Origin: JANRKH01 sp033763595
GTDB taxonomy: Bacteria; Pseudomonadota; Alphaproteobacteria; Rickettsiales; Rickettsiaceae
Assembly (NCBI GenBank): GCA_033763595.1
Contig: JANRKH010000024.1
Location: 1 to 9,508 of the forward strand
DNA length: 9,508 nucleotides
Reading direction: 5' to 3'
Positions 1 through 7,552 of the stretch are shown here, in pieces. Position numbers and translations under genes: made by a program. The notes beneath the pieces are model-generated. The model worked only from the letters and a program-made list of their open reading frames with translations, was not told the origin of the DNA and did no database searches. Within the stretch, counting starts at the first letter, position 1. Each line of letters opens with the position of its first letter.

Positions 1-1
1 A

Positions 2-2296
2 CGAACGCAAAAAGTTCAGGAGCTCTTAAAGGAAGCAGGTAAGCTTTTTTATTTTCGTAAAAAGATAGAAGCTATTGAATTATATGATCAAGCTATTTCG
101 TTAGATAACAATTGTGCAAGAGCTTATTCTGCAAAAGCTATTGTTCTTCATTTTCTCAAAAAACAAGAAGAAGCAATGAAGATCTGCGATCATGCAATAA
201 ATCTTGATCCTATTGATCCTGCTTTATACTATAATAAAGTAAGAATACTCATCTCTCTAAATAATATAGAGGAAGCAAATAATATATATAATTACGCTCT
301 AAGATTAGATCATAATGATGATTCATATATATATTTCGCTAAAGGAACTGCTCTTCATAATCTTCGTAGATACGAAGAGGCAGTTACCTCATATGACGAA
401 TCTATAAGATTAGCAGTTACTGATGATAATATATGTTTATTGGCATCTGCACATATATGTCTAGGTCATACTCTCACAGCTCTTGATAAAATAGAAGAAG
501 CAAATATTGCATATAGAGAATCTCAGGCATTAGAGCATCAATTTTCTTTTAGAAAATCTCAGGCATTAGAGCATCAATTTTCTCTTGCAAATCAGTCTGT
601 ATCATTTGATAAGATAGATCTACTATCTTATAATACTCCTTATGTAAAACCAGTAAAGAAGGAGCAACAAAATATGAAAGACGTAAGAGAAAAACTATTA
701 AAAAAAGCACAAGAAACTCTAGAGGAAATATATAATACTATCGGATGGGGAAAAACCTATGACTCAAAAAAACCAGCAGCAATTTCACCAGAAGAACTAG
801 AGTCAGAAGCATCTACCTTCGAAGAAGAATATAAAGAATTATATAAAGAAATAATCAGAAAAATAAGAGACTTACAGCAAAAAGAATTACCAGAATCAGC
901 TATAGATCCTAGTACAAAAGAAACCCTAGGCAAAACAATCATAACAACTAACTCTATCCTTGAATCATTTGAAGATATTGGCAAAAAAGAAGAAGATACT
1001 GTTAGCCTTAAATCTACTGATCCCTTTGAAGAGAAATGTAGCGAGATACTCACTATGTGCTTAAGACTTTACGAGTCTTGTCAATACGACAGTAGAATAG
1101 AAAATGAAAGCTTAAAACAAGAACACGAGCATATGAACAAGTTGCTAGGAAGAATTTGTAATGATCTAGGAAATATATGCTGTAAGGCTGGAAGATTAAA
1201 GCTTGGATCAACTGCTTACAGTGGCGCGGTAGGTTTGGATAATAATTATGAGAGCGCTTACGTAAATGCAATTACTACATGTTTCATACAAGGGTTTAGC
1301 ATCGAGCTTCTTTCGGTCTGTAAAGAACTCGTAAAGATCACTCCTCCACTAAACAGATCTTTTGCTTATTTACTTTCTAGCGTTACTTTAAAAGAGATAG
1401 GACTCGAAGAAGAAGCAAAGAACCTATTACAAAGGTTCTTAGGCCAACAATTCTCTTTAAATTCAGCGTCTCAAAGAGAAGTAGATCAATTGAAACCTCT
1501 AGCAATACAAGCAACGCAAGACAACTTGTTAGTAAAATTACCAGAGGAATTATCATTAAGTATCAAAACATCAGAAGCACAATCAGAAAATCCATCAGTA
1601 GATACTTATGCTGAATATGCGCTAGAAGAACATGATTATGCAGAATTAATTACTATGGTTAGAGACGGTATTTTATCAAATATAGTTCCGGAATGGCTCA
1701 CTGAATCAATCAACAAATCGAGAGACGCGCTGATCGAATACGCTAGAGAAAATCCGCTATATAGAGATATCGTTCATGAAGATTACCGAACAATACTTGA
1801 TCCTTCTATCGTAGAGCTTGATACTCTTGATGAAGACCCTGACTGCATTCTTAAGGATATAACGCGCGAGCAAGAAGAATTAGAGGGTAAAATCAAACGA
1901 GGAGAGATAGAGATTATACGTCCAGAAGTAGCCTCTAGAAAAAAACTAGATCCTGAAGAATGGGTGGATTCTATAGTTGCACAATGTAAAGACTTCGATA
2001 AATTATACAATCTTATTAAGAACAAAATGCCACTAGAAGAAATATGGCATAAAATTTGGATATTAAATATTGCACTTAGTGAAGCAAGATCAATTTATAA
2101 TAAAGTTCATTCGATAGGAAGTGAAAAGATTGACCAAGCTTTTCTACGTCATTTGAATAGACATAAAGAAGAATTTACGGGATACAAGGTGATTTTATAT
2201 ACAGCAAGCCTAAATGATAATGAATATAATATAGCACTCTCGGGAGATATGAATCAATTATATGCAGATATATTTGAGCACATTGAAGAAAAATAA
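2..2296 (+). CDS. TPR-repeat protein of unknown function, 5' end outside the window
   Basis: The reading frame is open from base 2, giving 764 codons in the window. The methionine at 176 lies inside a TPR helix (EEAMKICDHA) and is not the start, so this is a 5'-truncated gene. Residues about 8-165 (window numbering) form roughly five tetratricopeptide repeats with the usual helix pattern, for example 'ALYYNKVRILISLNNIEEA' and 'ALHNLRRYEEAVTSYDESI'. A Lys/Glu-rich linker follows at about nt 650-1060. A second TPR-like helical block lies at about nt 1125-1440 (DLGNICCKAGRL...). The remaining 280 residues are charged and helical, without a motif I recognise. TPR arrays are protein-binding scaffolds, so a partner-binding role is inferred; no enzymatic domain is visible. 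A gene of similar accessory style follows after 30 bp. No signal peptide or membrane segment is seen, but the N-terminus is missing. Specific function unknown. Confidence 0.9.
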   Translation, partial: RTQKVQELLKEAGKLFYFRKKIEAIELYDQAISLDNNCARAYSAKAIVLHFLKKQEEAMKICDHAINLDPIDPALYYNKVRILISLNNIEEANNIYNYALRLDHNDDSYIYFAKGTALHNLRRYEEAVTSYDESIRLAVTDDNICLLASAHICLGHTLTALDKIEEANIAYRESQALEHQFSFRKSQALEHQFSLANQSVSFDKIDLLSYNTPYVKPVKKEQQNMKDVREKLLKKAQETLEEIYNTIGWGKTYDSKKPAAISPEELESEASTFEEEYKELYKEIIRKIRDLQQKELPESAIDPSTKETLGKTIITTNSILESFEDIGKKEEDTVSLKSTDPFEEKCSEILTMCLRLYESCQYDSRIENESLKQEHEHMNKLLGRICNDLGNICCKAGRLKLGSTAYSGAVGLDNNYESAYVNAITTCFIQGFSIELLSVCKELVKITPPLNRSFAYLLSSVTLKEIGLEEEAKNLLQRFLGQQFSLNSASQREVDQLKPLAIQATQDNLLVKLPEELSLSIKTSEAQSENPSVDTYAEYALEEHDYAELITMVRDGILSNIVPEWLTESINKSRDALIEYARENPLYRDIVHEDYRTILDPSIVELDTLDEDPDCILKDITREQEELEGKIKRGEIEIIRPEVASRKKLDPEEWVDSIVAQCKDFDKLYNLIKNKMPLEEIWHKIWILNIALSEARSIYNKVHSIGSEKIDQAFLRHLNRHKEEFTGYKVILYTASLNDNEYNIALSGDMNQLYADIFEHIEEK
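514..586 (+). repeat. 36-bp in-frame tandem duplication inside the TPR gene
   Basis: A 27-base string beginning TCTCAGGCATTAGAGCATCA at 521 recurs exactly at 557, and similarity with few mismatches covers about 514-549 and 550-586. The 36-bp period equals 12 codons, so the protein reads SQALEHQFSFRK and then SQALEHQFSL. It lies at the end of the last repeat of the first TPR block. The near identity at DNA level suggests a recent slippage or unequal-recombination event that kept the frame. Confidence 0.9.
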
Positions 2297-2326
2297 GCAG
2301 TTTCATTCATAAATTAGGATAATATT

Positions 2327-3604
2327 ATGCAAAATAATTATTTTATGATTACAGCTCATGGATGTGTCGTCAAACAGTCAATAGATGAAGCGCAGAAATA
2401 TCGACACAATAAAGTAGGTTTTGCACTTCGAAGCGATTCTCTTATAGACACAATAGATTATTTTACGCATAACAAAAATGCTATAGCTCTTATCATCGCA
2501 TATATTAATGATGTTATCGCAAAGGAAACACTAGTCACAACAAAAGATTTACTAAAAGACGACATAGAAAAACTGCAAGAGGATTATCAAGAAACAATTG
2601 ATGAAATGGAATGGAGATTCGAAAACATAAGAGAGCATAAGTATGAAAAAGTCGATAATATTGAAACTTTTGGTAAAGCTGAAGGTCTAATACCATGGAA
2701 ATTTCATGATAGATATTTTTGTGTCTCTGAGATCATCATTAATCCAGAATATTTAAAGAGAGATCAAATCTCGTTTCGAGCAATATTTGTTAAAGATGAA
2801 ATAGAGTCGCAACTAAAGACATATTTTCAAGAACACATAAAATCAAAAGGGTTAAAAGTATTGGAGAATAACGCAATCCCTTTTGATTCTTTTATTGCCC
2901 TAACTCCAACAGGAGAAAGACCGGTTTATACGAGCAAAGTACTAAGGATGATACAAGAAAAGATAAAGCTTTCTGGCTACTTTGAGATGAGTCCATTTAC
3001 TGAAGAAAAAGTAAAGATAACAGATCTTCAAATACGAATAAGTAATATAAACTTACCAAAGAAAAGTTTACTTCAAAAAACTGTTGGACTTCTCTATAAT
3101 TTGCAATCTCAAGAAACGATCAAGATTCCTTTCAATTTTTCATTTCCAGAAAGTAAAACAATTTTCTTTAACTCATGTAGTATTAGGCCTGATGGTTATT
3201 GCGACGAGGAAATAATATCAGATGAAGAAGCGGCAATAAGGAGATTAGATGAGCCAGATCAATATCCTGACACATCAAATGAATCAAAAACGCTCACGTA
3301 TAATCAAACAAGTAAGTTAGTCGAGTGCGAATCAGAACCAGCAGAACTTTCAGAAGAAGAAGCAAGATTACTCAAAACGCTAGAGGAGTATTACGGTCTC
3401 AATCAAAATACCTCTGACACAAATAACCAAAGCTCAGAGATGGATTCTTGCCAGTCAACCAAGATAAATTTTAGCGGAGCAGCTACGCATGCCTCTTCTT
3501 CTAATACTTCGGATTTTGAATTAAACAAAGAGCAAGATACTAAAATACCTCATCAAAATTTAACTGGGACATGTGATAATTTTCATGACCAAAGCCCTTT
3601 ATAA
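2327..3604 (+). CDS. Hypothetical protein with 'ITAHGC' N-terminus and acidic low-complexity tail
   Basis: A 425-residue protein I do not recognise with confidence. The start is supported by AGGA at 2316-2319, seven bases before ATG, and it begins 30 bp after the TPR gene stop on the same strand, so co-transcription is likely. Residues 5-13 (YFMITAHGC) look like a hydrophobic strand ending in His-Gly. Residues 72-105 are a charged, probably coiled helix. Residues 278-285 (TIFFNSCS) are a second hydrophobic strand ending in Ser-Cys. From about residue 293 the chain becomes acidic and rich in Ser, Thr, Asn and Gln to the end, a probably disordered tail. The HG...SC arrangement loosely recalls the putative-adhesin Stv domain or a Cys-His caspase-like fold, but the 273-residue gap is long and this is only a guess. 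No signal peptide or transmembrane segment is seen. Secreted effector or adhesin-like protein is possible; function unknown. Confidence 0.85.
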   Translation: MQNNYFMITAHGCVVKQSIDEAQKYRHNKVGFALRSDSLIDTIDYFTHNKNAIALIIAYINDVIAKETLVTTKDLLKDDIEKLQEDYQETIDEMEWRFENIREHKYEKVDNIETFGKAEGLIPWKFHDRYFCVSEIIINPEYLKRDQISFRAIFVKDEIESQLKTYFQEHIKSKGLKVLENNAIPFDSFIALTPTGERPVYTSKVLRMIQEKIKLSGYFEMSPFTEEKVKITDLQIRISNINLPKKSLLQKTVGLLYNLQSQETIKIPFNFSFPESKTIFFNSCSIRPDGYCDEEIISDEEAAIRRLDEPDQYPDTSNESKTLTYNQTSKLVECESEPAELSEEEARLLKTLEEYYGLNQNTSDTNNQSSEMDSCQSTKINFSGAATHASSSNTSDFELNKEQDTKIPHQNLTGTCDNFHDQSPL

Positions 3605-3815
3605 ACTTCAAGTATAATAATCAGAAAATTATCCTTAGCTTTATTTCTGCTTATACTATACAATTGAATTTTCCAAATGCAAGCTTTAATAATACTAGGA
3701 GCAAGTCACGAAGCCTATTATTGTGTTGGTAAAAGGCGAGCTATCGGCAAGCTCTTAAAAAAAGTATTTTCGAAAGAGGTCTTTGATATCAAAAAAAGAT
3801 CCAGAGGATTCGCGC
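3605..3815. other. Convergent intergenic region between the accessory pair and murE
   Basis: 211 bp where two transcription units converge. It holds an imperfect inverted repeat (3611-3657) and a doubtful small ORF (3677-3844). Bases 3740-3815 look less AT-rich than the first half and may be a gene remnant. On the - strand just after the murE stop, a 4-bp hairpin (ATCC/GGAT, 3799-3809) precedes a run of seven T (3791-3797). That stem is too short to call a terminator with confidence. Confidence 0.6.
3611..3657. terminator. Imperfect inverted repeat, possible transcript end structure
   Basis: AGTATAA (3611-3617) pairs with TTATACT (3651-3657), and inside it CAGAAA (3622-3627) pairs with TTTCTG (3644-3649). 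There is a 4-versus-1-base internal loop and a 16-base apical loop. It starts seven bases after the stop of the upstream + strand gene. It is AT-rich and has no following T-run on either strand, so it is not a classical intrinsic terminator. It could still mark or protect the 3' ends of the converging transcripts. Confidence 0.3.
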
Positions 3816-3844
3816 CTACAATAATTCTTCAAGGGCATTTATAG
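3677..3844 (+). CDS. Doubtful 55-residue ORF overlapping the 3' end of murE
   Basis: ATG at 3677 opens 55 codons (starts MQALIILGASHEAYYCVGKR, ends ILQGHL) that stop at 3842-3844, running 29 bp into the murE 3' end on the opposite strand. It is rich in Lys and Arg in the middle. There is no Shine-Dalgarno before the ATG; a TATACT at 3652 could be a -10 element but lacks a matching -35. The opposite strand also has an open stretch here (GANPLDLFLISKTSFENTFF...), so coding sense is ambiguous. It may be a gene remnant or chance. No family recognised. Confidence 0.15.
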   Translation: MQALIILGASHEAYYCVGKRRAIGKLLKKVFSKEVFDIKKRSRGFAPTIILQGHL

Positions 3845-5339
3845 CTTCATGTTTATCTGAGAATGGAAATTTTGTTTGGCCAATAATTTGATATTCTTCA
3901 TGACCCTTACCTGCAATTATGAGTATATCATGATCAGTAATTATTCCTACCCCATATTTTATGGCCTCTTTTCTGTTTCCTATTTCTAGTGCGCTGGATT
4001 TACAGCCAGATAGTATGTCATTTCTGATTAATTGTGCATCTTCGTTTCTTGGATTATCATCAGTAACTATAATGATATCTGCGATTTCAGATGCAATTTT
4101 ACCCATAAGTTTTCTTTTTGATTTATCTCTATCTCCTCCGCATCCAAAAATACATATTAATTTTCCGCTATTTAGAGTTGCTATATGTTTTAACGCCAGA
4201 AGAGCACGTTCTAATGATTCCGGAGTATGTGCGTAATCAATAAATATTCTTGCGCCTATTCCAATATTTGCAACTCTTTCAAGCCTTCCAGGCGGCGGCG
4301 TGATAAGCGGTACAAATTTTACAAGCTCGCTTAAATCAAATCCACAAGCCTTTAGCATAAGCATTGCCATGATTATATTTTCTATCTGATATGAGCCGAG
4401 TATGTTTGTTTGCGCTATGAACTCACACTTGTAGTTATAGAGCATGAATCGCTGATGCTCTTGATTTTGGCTCATAATTTTGTATTTAAAGTCAGTATCT
4501 GAGGTGTGCGCTAGATTTGTATATGTGTCCGTTTCTTTATCTGTTGCACCTTGTGCTTCTTCCCTTAAGCTTATGTATTTTCTTTTGTGTTTTTTCAGAA
4601 GATTCTGAATTATATCATATTCCTTAATTTTAGCGTTAATAACTGCTACAGAATTTTCGTTCATGTTTTCAACGAAAATCTTAAGTTTTGCATTTAGGTA
4701 ATTTCCCATAGTATGGTGATAATCAAGGTGGTCTTGGCTGAAGTTGGTAAAACCTATTGAAGCAAAAATTCTGCCTCTAAGCCTTTCTTGATCGAGCCCT
4801 ATACTAGATGCTTCAAGAGCACATAAATCTATATTTTGTGCTTTTAAATCGCATAATATTGCCTCCAGTTCTTGTGCTGCCGGAGTTGTTAGATTTATAT
4901 TAAAATTATTATTACTTTTTGTGACAACTGCATTTTTTGCAAAATATCTATTAACGCCTAATGTGCCTATTGACGCTGCGCTTTTGCCGCAAAGTGAAGA
5001 TAGCTGACCTATATAATGTACTACAGAACTCTTGCCATTAGTGCCAGTAACTGCTAGGATTTTTTCGCATTTCTTGCCGCCGAAAATTATCGTAAGATCC
5101 GCAAGCATTTTTCTTGCGTCCTCGACGAAAGTGATATTGAACTTGCCTTTTAGTTTGTTTACTATCTTTATATCATCTGATAAAGCAAGTATTGCTCCAT
5201 TTTCAAATGCTTGCTCTATATAATCATTGCCATCATGCGTCTCTCCCTTAATCGCAACGAAAATATATCCTTGTTTGATTTTACGAGAATTGTCTGAGAC
5301 TCCAATAGGTTTTCGCTTGTAAATATTGCTTTTCGTCAT
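3816..5339 (-). CDS. murE: UDP-N-acetylmuramoyl-L-alanyl-D-glutamate--2,6-diaminopimelate ligase (MurE)
   Basis: Cytoplasmic ATP-dependent ligase that adds the third residue to the UDP-MurNAc dipeptide in peptidoglycan synthesis. The 507 residues match the usual length of about 490-510. Visible Mur-ligase signatures: N-terminal uridine-binding domain (1-90), P-loop GTNGKSS (99-105), LTTP (150-153), EASS (176-179), NFSQDHLDYH (199-208), the probable carbamylated lysine in YLNAKLKIF (K218), PPGRLE (349-354), DYAHTPESLE (368-377), GGDRDKSKR (401-409) and GKGHEEYQ (478-485). The DNPR motif (429-431 plus flanks) is the family's mark for meso-diaminopimelate, so this cell should make DAP-type peptidoglycan. 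A Gln/Thr/Asp-rich stretch at about 258-297 looks like a small lineage insertion in the central domain. It starts 9 bp after ftsI without a clear Shine-Dalgarno, suggesting coupled translation. It is the last gene of this mini-operon; murF does not follow. Confidence 0.96.
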   Translation of the reverse strand: MTKSNIYKRKPIGVSDNSRKIKQGYIFVAIKGETHDGNDYIEQAFENGAILALSDDIKIVNKLKGKFNITFVEDARKMLADLTIIFGGKKCEKILAVTGTNGKSSVVHYIGQLSSLCGKSAASIGTLGVNRYFAKNAVVTKSNNNFNINLTTPAAQELEAILCDLKAQNIDLCALEASSIGLDQERLRGRIFASIGFTNFSQDHLDYHHTMGNYLNAKLKIFVENMNENSVAVINAKIKEYDIIQNLLKKHKRKYISLREEAQGATDKETDTYTNLAHTSDTDFKYKIMSQNQEHQRFMLYNYKCEFIAQTNILGSYQIENIIMAMLMLKACGFDLSELVKFVPLITPPPGRLERVANIGIGARIFIDYAHTPESLERALLALKHIATLNSGKLICIFGCGGDRDKSKRKLMGKIASEIADIIIVTDDNPRNEDAQLIRNDILSGCKSSALEIGNRKEAIKYGVGIITDHDILIIAGKGHEEYQIIGQTKFPFSDKHEAINALEELL

Positions 5340-5348
5340 GTGATAATT

Positions 5349-7025
5349 TTATGTTTCGCTATCTACTTCACTATCTACCTGCATAATATTTTTTATATGA
5401 GGATCATTTTCGTCATAGTGAGCTATGCCGCATAAAGGGCCTATTCGTGCAATTATTTTACCAGTAGAATGGGCAGCTGTAAATCCGCCGCCTGCAAATC
5501 CGAAGTTTTCCTTTATGCCCCTAGGGTCATCAAGAAAAAAATATATAATGATTTTAGGGCTAATACTTGGAAAAGTTGCAACAAAAGAAGAATATCTGTG
5601 GTTTGCGAGATAGCCTTTTGGGCCAAGTTTTTCTGCTGTGCCAGTTTTGCCGGAGACCAAATAACCTTGTACTGCAGCTTTTTTGCCAGTGCCTTTTTCA
5701 ACTGTCACTCTCATGAGTTTTACTATATTTTCTGATGTTTGTGAGTCTAAAATTTTTATAGGTGTTGCTGCTGCATCTTTCACTAAAGTGAGAGGGTATT
5801 TTAGGCCACCATTAACTATTGGGATCATTGCCTCTACAAAATGCGCAGGACTTGTCGCAAAGCCGTAACCATAAGACATAGTTATGAGATTTAAGTCTGT
5901 TATTTTTTCCTTTTTGGGAAAGAGGGGCATTGCCCTTTCTGGTACCTCAATTGTTAATTGCTTTAGCATGCCTAGTTTTTCCATATAATTTACAAAATTC
6001 TCTTTGCCTATTTCAATTAGCATGGTTGCAGTGCCGATATTAGATGAATTCATAAATATTTGAGGTACTGTGTTCCACCCATCTCTTCTATGAGTATCTT
6101 TAATTTTATATTTTCCTACGTGAAAATCATGTATATTATACACATCTCGCATATCAATTATTTTTGAGTCAAGCCCGGCTGTAAAAGTGAGAATTTTTGA
6201 AACAGATCCCATTTCATATACTCCAAGAGTTGATCTGTTAAATAATTGCTCGGCGGTGGCCTTAGAGGGTAGGTGAGGGTCAAAATCTGGCTTGCTTACA
6301 ATAGCAAGGACCTCGCCATTTTGTACATCAGCAACAATGCATGAGCCGCCAAGAGCTGAATATTTTGCTATAGCATCATCAAGCTCCTCGCTAACAATAT
6401 TCTGAATTCTGTGATCTATTGAAAGTATCATGTTTTTTGTAGTGCCATTCTCTCCTTTTAGATGCTTATCAAAAAATTTTTCAACCCCAGCAATTCCGTT
6501 ATTATCCCTATCTACATAACCTAATATGTGTGACATTGATGATCCTTGTGTATATATTCTCTTCTCTTCGCTTGTAAAGAAGATACCGGCAAGTCCTAGT
6601 TCATTTATCCTATCCCTCTCAGCTGAGGTTATATCCCTTTTTACCCAAATAAAATTTTTATTAGAAGATAGATCTTTGGTCAGTTTTGCCTGATCTAGAT
6701 CTTTAATAACTGACGCAAGTTTCTGGACTGTAAATCTTATATTTACGACTTTAGGTGGATTTGCATAAACTGAAGCAAGCATAAGATTAGAGGCAAGTAC
6801 ATGATTATTCCTGTCTAAAATTTCTCCTCTTGTTGACTGATTTAGGGCAAAATTAGCATTTTTATCATCTTTCTGAAAATTAGTGAGTATGAGATTATAG
6901 ATAATGATCAGATACCCAAGACAAAAAAAGATTGCAATCACTAGCAATCTTTTTACCCTCTCGTTTCTGGAGTAAACCCACGAACTAAGATACGAATTCA
7001 TAAAAGTCTGTAACAAGCTTTTCAT
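5349..7025 (-). CDS. ftsI: Septal peptidoglycan D,D-transpeptidase FtsI (class B PBP, PBP3)
   Basis: Inner-membrane transpeptidase that cross-links septal peptidoglycan during division, working with FtsW and the FtsQLB complex. At 558 residues it is of normal size. A single membrane anchor lies at about 27-48 (LLVIAIFFCLGYLIIIYNLI) after a short basic cytoplasmic tail. The N-terminal dimerisation domain includes TRGEILDRN (65-73). The periplasmic transpeptidase domain has all three penicillin-binding motifs: SxxK as SVSK with nucleophile S274 and K277, SxN as SSN (327-329), and KTGT (460-463). All catalytic residues are present, so it should be active and beta-lactam sensitive in principle. 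It follows ftsL by 37 bp and precedes murE by 9 bp, the standard dcw order. No clear Shine-Dalgarno precedes the ATG at 7025. The C-terminus carries a small acidic DSEVDSE repeat. The genomic position supports FtsI rather than the elongation paralogue PBP2. Confidence 0.94.
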   Translation of the reverse strand: MKSLLQTFMNSYLSSWVYSRNERVKRLLVIAIFFCLGYLIIIYNLILTNFQKDDKNANFALNQSTRGEILDRNNHVLASNLMLASVYANPPKVVNIRFTVQKLASVIKDLDQAKLTKDLSSNKNFIWVKRDITSAERDRINELGLAGIFFTSEEKRIYTQGSSMSHILGYVDRDNNGIAGVEKFFDKHLKGENGTTKNMILSIDHRIQNIVSEELDDAIAKYSALGGSCIVADVQNGEVLAIVSKPDFDPHLPSKATAEQLFNRSTLGVYEMGSVSKILTFTAGLDSKIIDMRDVYNIHDFHVGKYKIKDTHRRDGWNTVPQIFMNSSNIGTATMLIEIGKENFVNYMEKLGMLKQLTIEVPERAMPLFPKKEKITDLNLITMSYGYGFATSPAHFVEAMIPIVNGGLKYPLTLVKDAAATPIKILDSQTSENIVKLMRVTVEKGTGKKAAVQGYLVSGKTGTAEKLGPKGYLANHRYSSFVATFPSISPKIIIYFFLDDPRGIKENFGFAGGGFTAAHSTGKIIARIGPLCGIAHYDENDPHIKNIMQVDSEVDSET

Positions 7026-7062
7026 TGTTATTTTACTGCATAACTCAAATTAATATTCTAAC

Positions 7063-7524
7063 TTATCTACTTCTTAGTTTAAGTGTTGTATTTTGGATTA
7101 TCGGATCTATGTTCTTATATCTCCATTTTTTGTTTGATTTGGCTTGCCTTAATGTTTCTGTTTCATTATATGAATTTTCGATTCTGTCGAAAATTTCCAT
7201 AGAAATTCGTGATGGATTAATATCTTTGAGTCCAAGATATTGAGAAGCAAGAATCTTCAGTCTCTTTGGAGAGTTTAAATAGGCAAGTTCAGCCTTTAGC
7301 AAATTATATTGTATATTTTCTGTTGTAATCTGGTTAGTGATTTGCCTATGCTCGTAAGTTAGATCTTGCACGTCACTTTTAAGGTTAAACATATACATTA
7401 CAAGTAAAATAATCATACAAAATAAACCCCAGTTTATCTGTTTAATCGTTTTTAAATGCATGTTTTGATTTTGAGATTTGCTGCCAATTTTTTCTATCGC
7501 TTTTATTCTTTTTTGTATCAACAT
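7063..7524 (-). CDS. ftsL: Cell division protein FtsL
   Basis: Small bitopic divisome protein that pairs with FtsB and FtsQ and activates the FtsWI synthase. The 153 residues comprise a basic cytoplasmic segment (1-31), one membrane helix (about 32-47, WGLFCMIILLVMYMF), a periplasmic coiled-coil region (48-85), the FtsL-like 'LNSPKRLKILASQYLGLKDI' (83-102), and a basic C-terminal extension of about 50 residues that makes it longer than typical FtsL. FtsL is poorly conserved, so the call rests on topology, the SPKRL...LGL motif and position between rsmH and ftsI. The reading frame can be extended to a GTG at 7561-7563 inside rsmH. I prefer the ATG at 7524 because AGAGGAG lies six bases before it, while the GTG has no such site. 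Confidence 0.86.
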   Translation of the reverse strand: MLIQKRIKAIEKIGSKSQNQNMHLKTIKQINWGLFCMIILLVMYMFNLKSDVQDLTYEHRQITNQITTENIQYNLLKAELAYLNSPKRLKILASQYLGLKDINPSRISMEIFDRIENSYNETETLRQAKSNKKWRYKNIDPIIQNTTLKLRSR

Positions 7525-7530
7525 AAAATA

Positions 7531-7538
7531 CTCCTCTT
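7531..7538 (-). promoter_or_regulatory. Strong ribosome binding site that sets the ftsL start
   Basis: Read on the - strand, AAGAGGAG ends six bases before the ATG at 7522-7524. It lies between the rsmH stop (7553) and this ATG, and argues against the longer GTG-initiated form overlapping rsmH. Confidence 0.75.
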
Positions 7539-7552
7539 CTAATGATAAATTT

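Noticed and set aside
757..2025. Minus-strand reading frames inside the TPR gene (98, 72 and 80 codons)
   Set aside because: They are Ser/Leu-rich mirror frames of a well supported coding region, with no motifs or ribosome sites.
3743..3759. GAGCT...AGCTC inverted repeat in the convergent gap
   Set aside because: Only five base pairs with a seven-base loop and no well placed T-run; not distinguishable from chance.
3791..3811. Intrinsic terminator after murE
   Set aside because: The T-run is good, but the stem is only four base pairs (ATCC/GGAT) with a mismatch beyond it.
3961..5868. Plus-strand reading frames inside murE and ftsI
   Set aside because: They lie antisense to genes with complete catalytic motifs and show no domain or start signal of their own.
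7025..7243. Plus-strand 72-codon frame with a hydrophobic N-terminus over the ftsL/ftsI junction
   Set aside because: Mostly antisense to the ftsL coding region and without a Shine-Dalgarno; the hydrophobicity follows from AT-rich antisense sequence.
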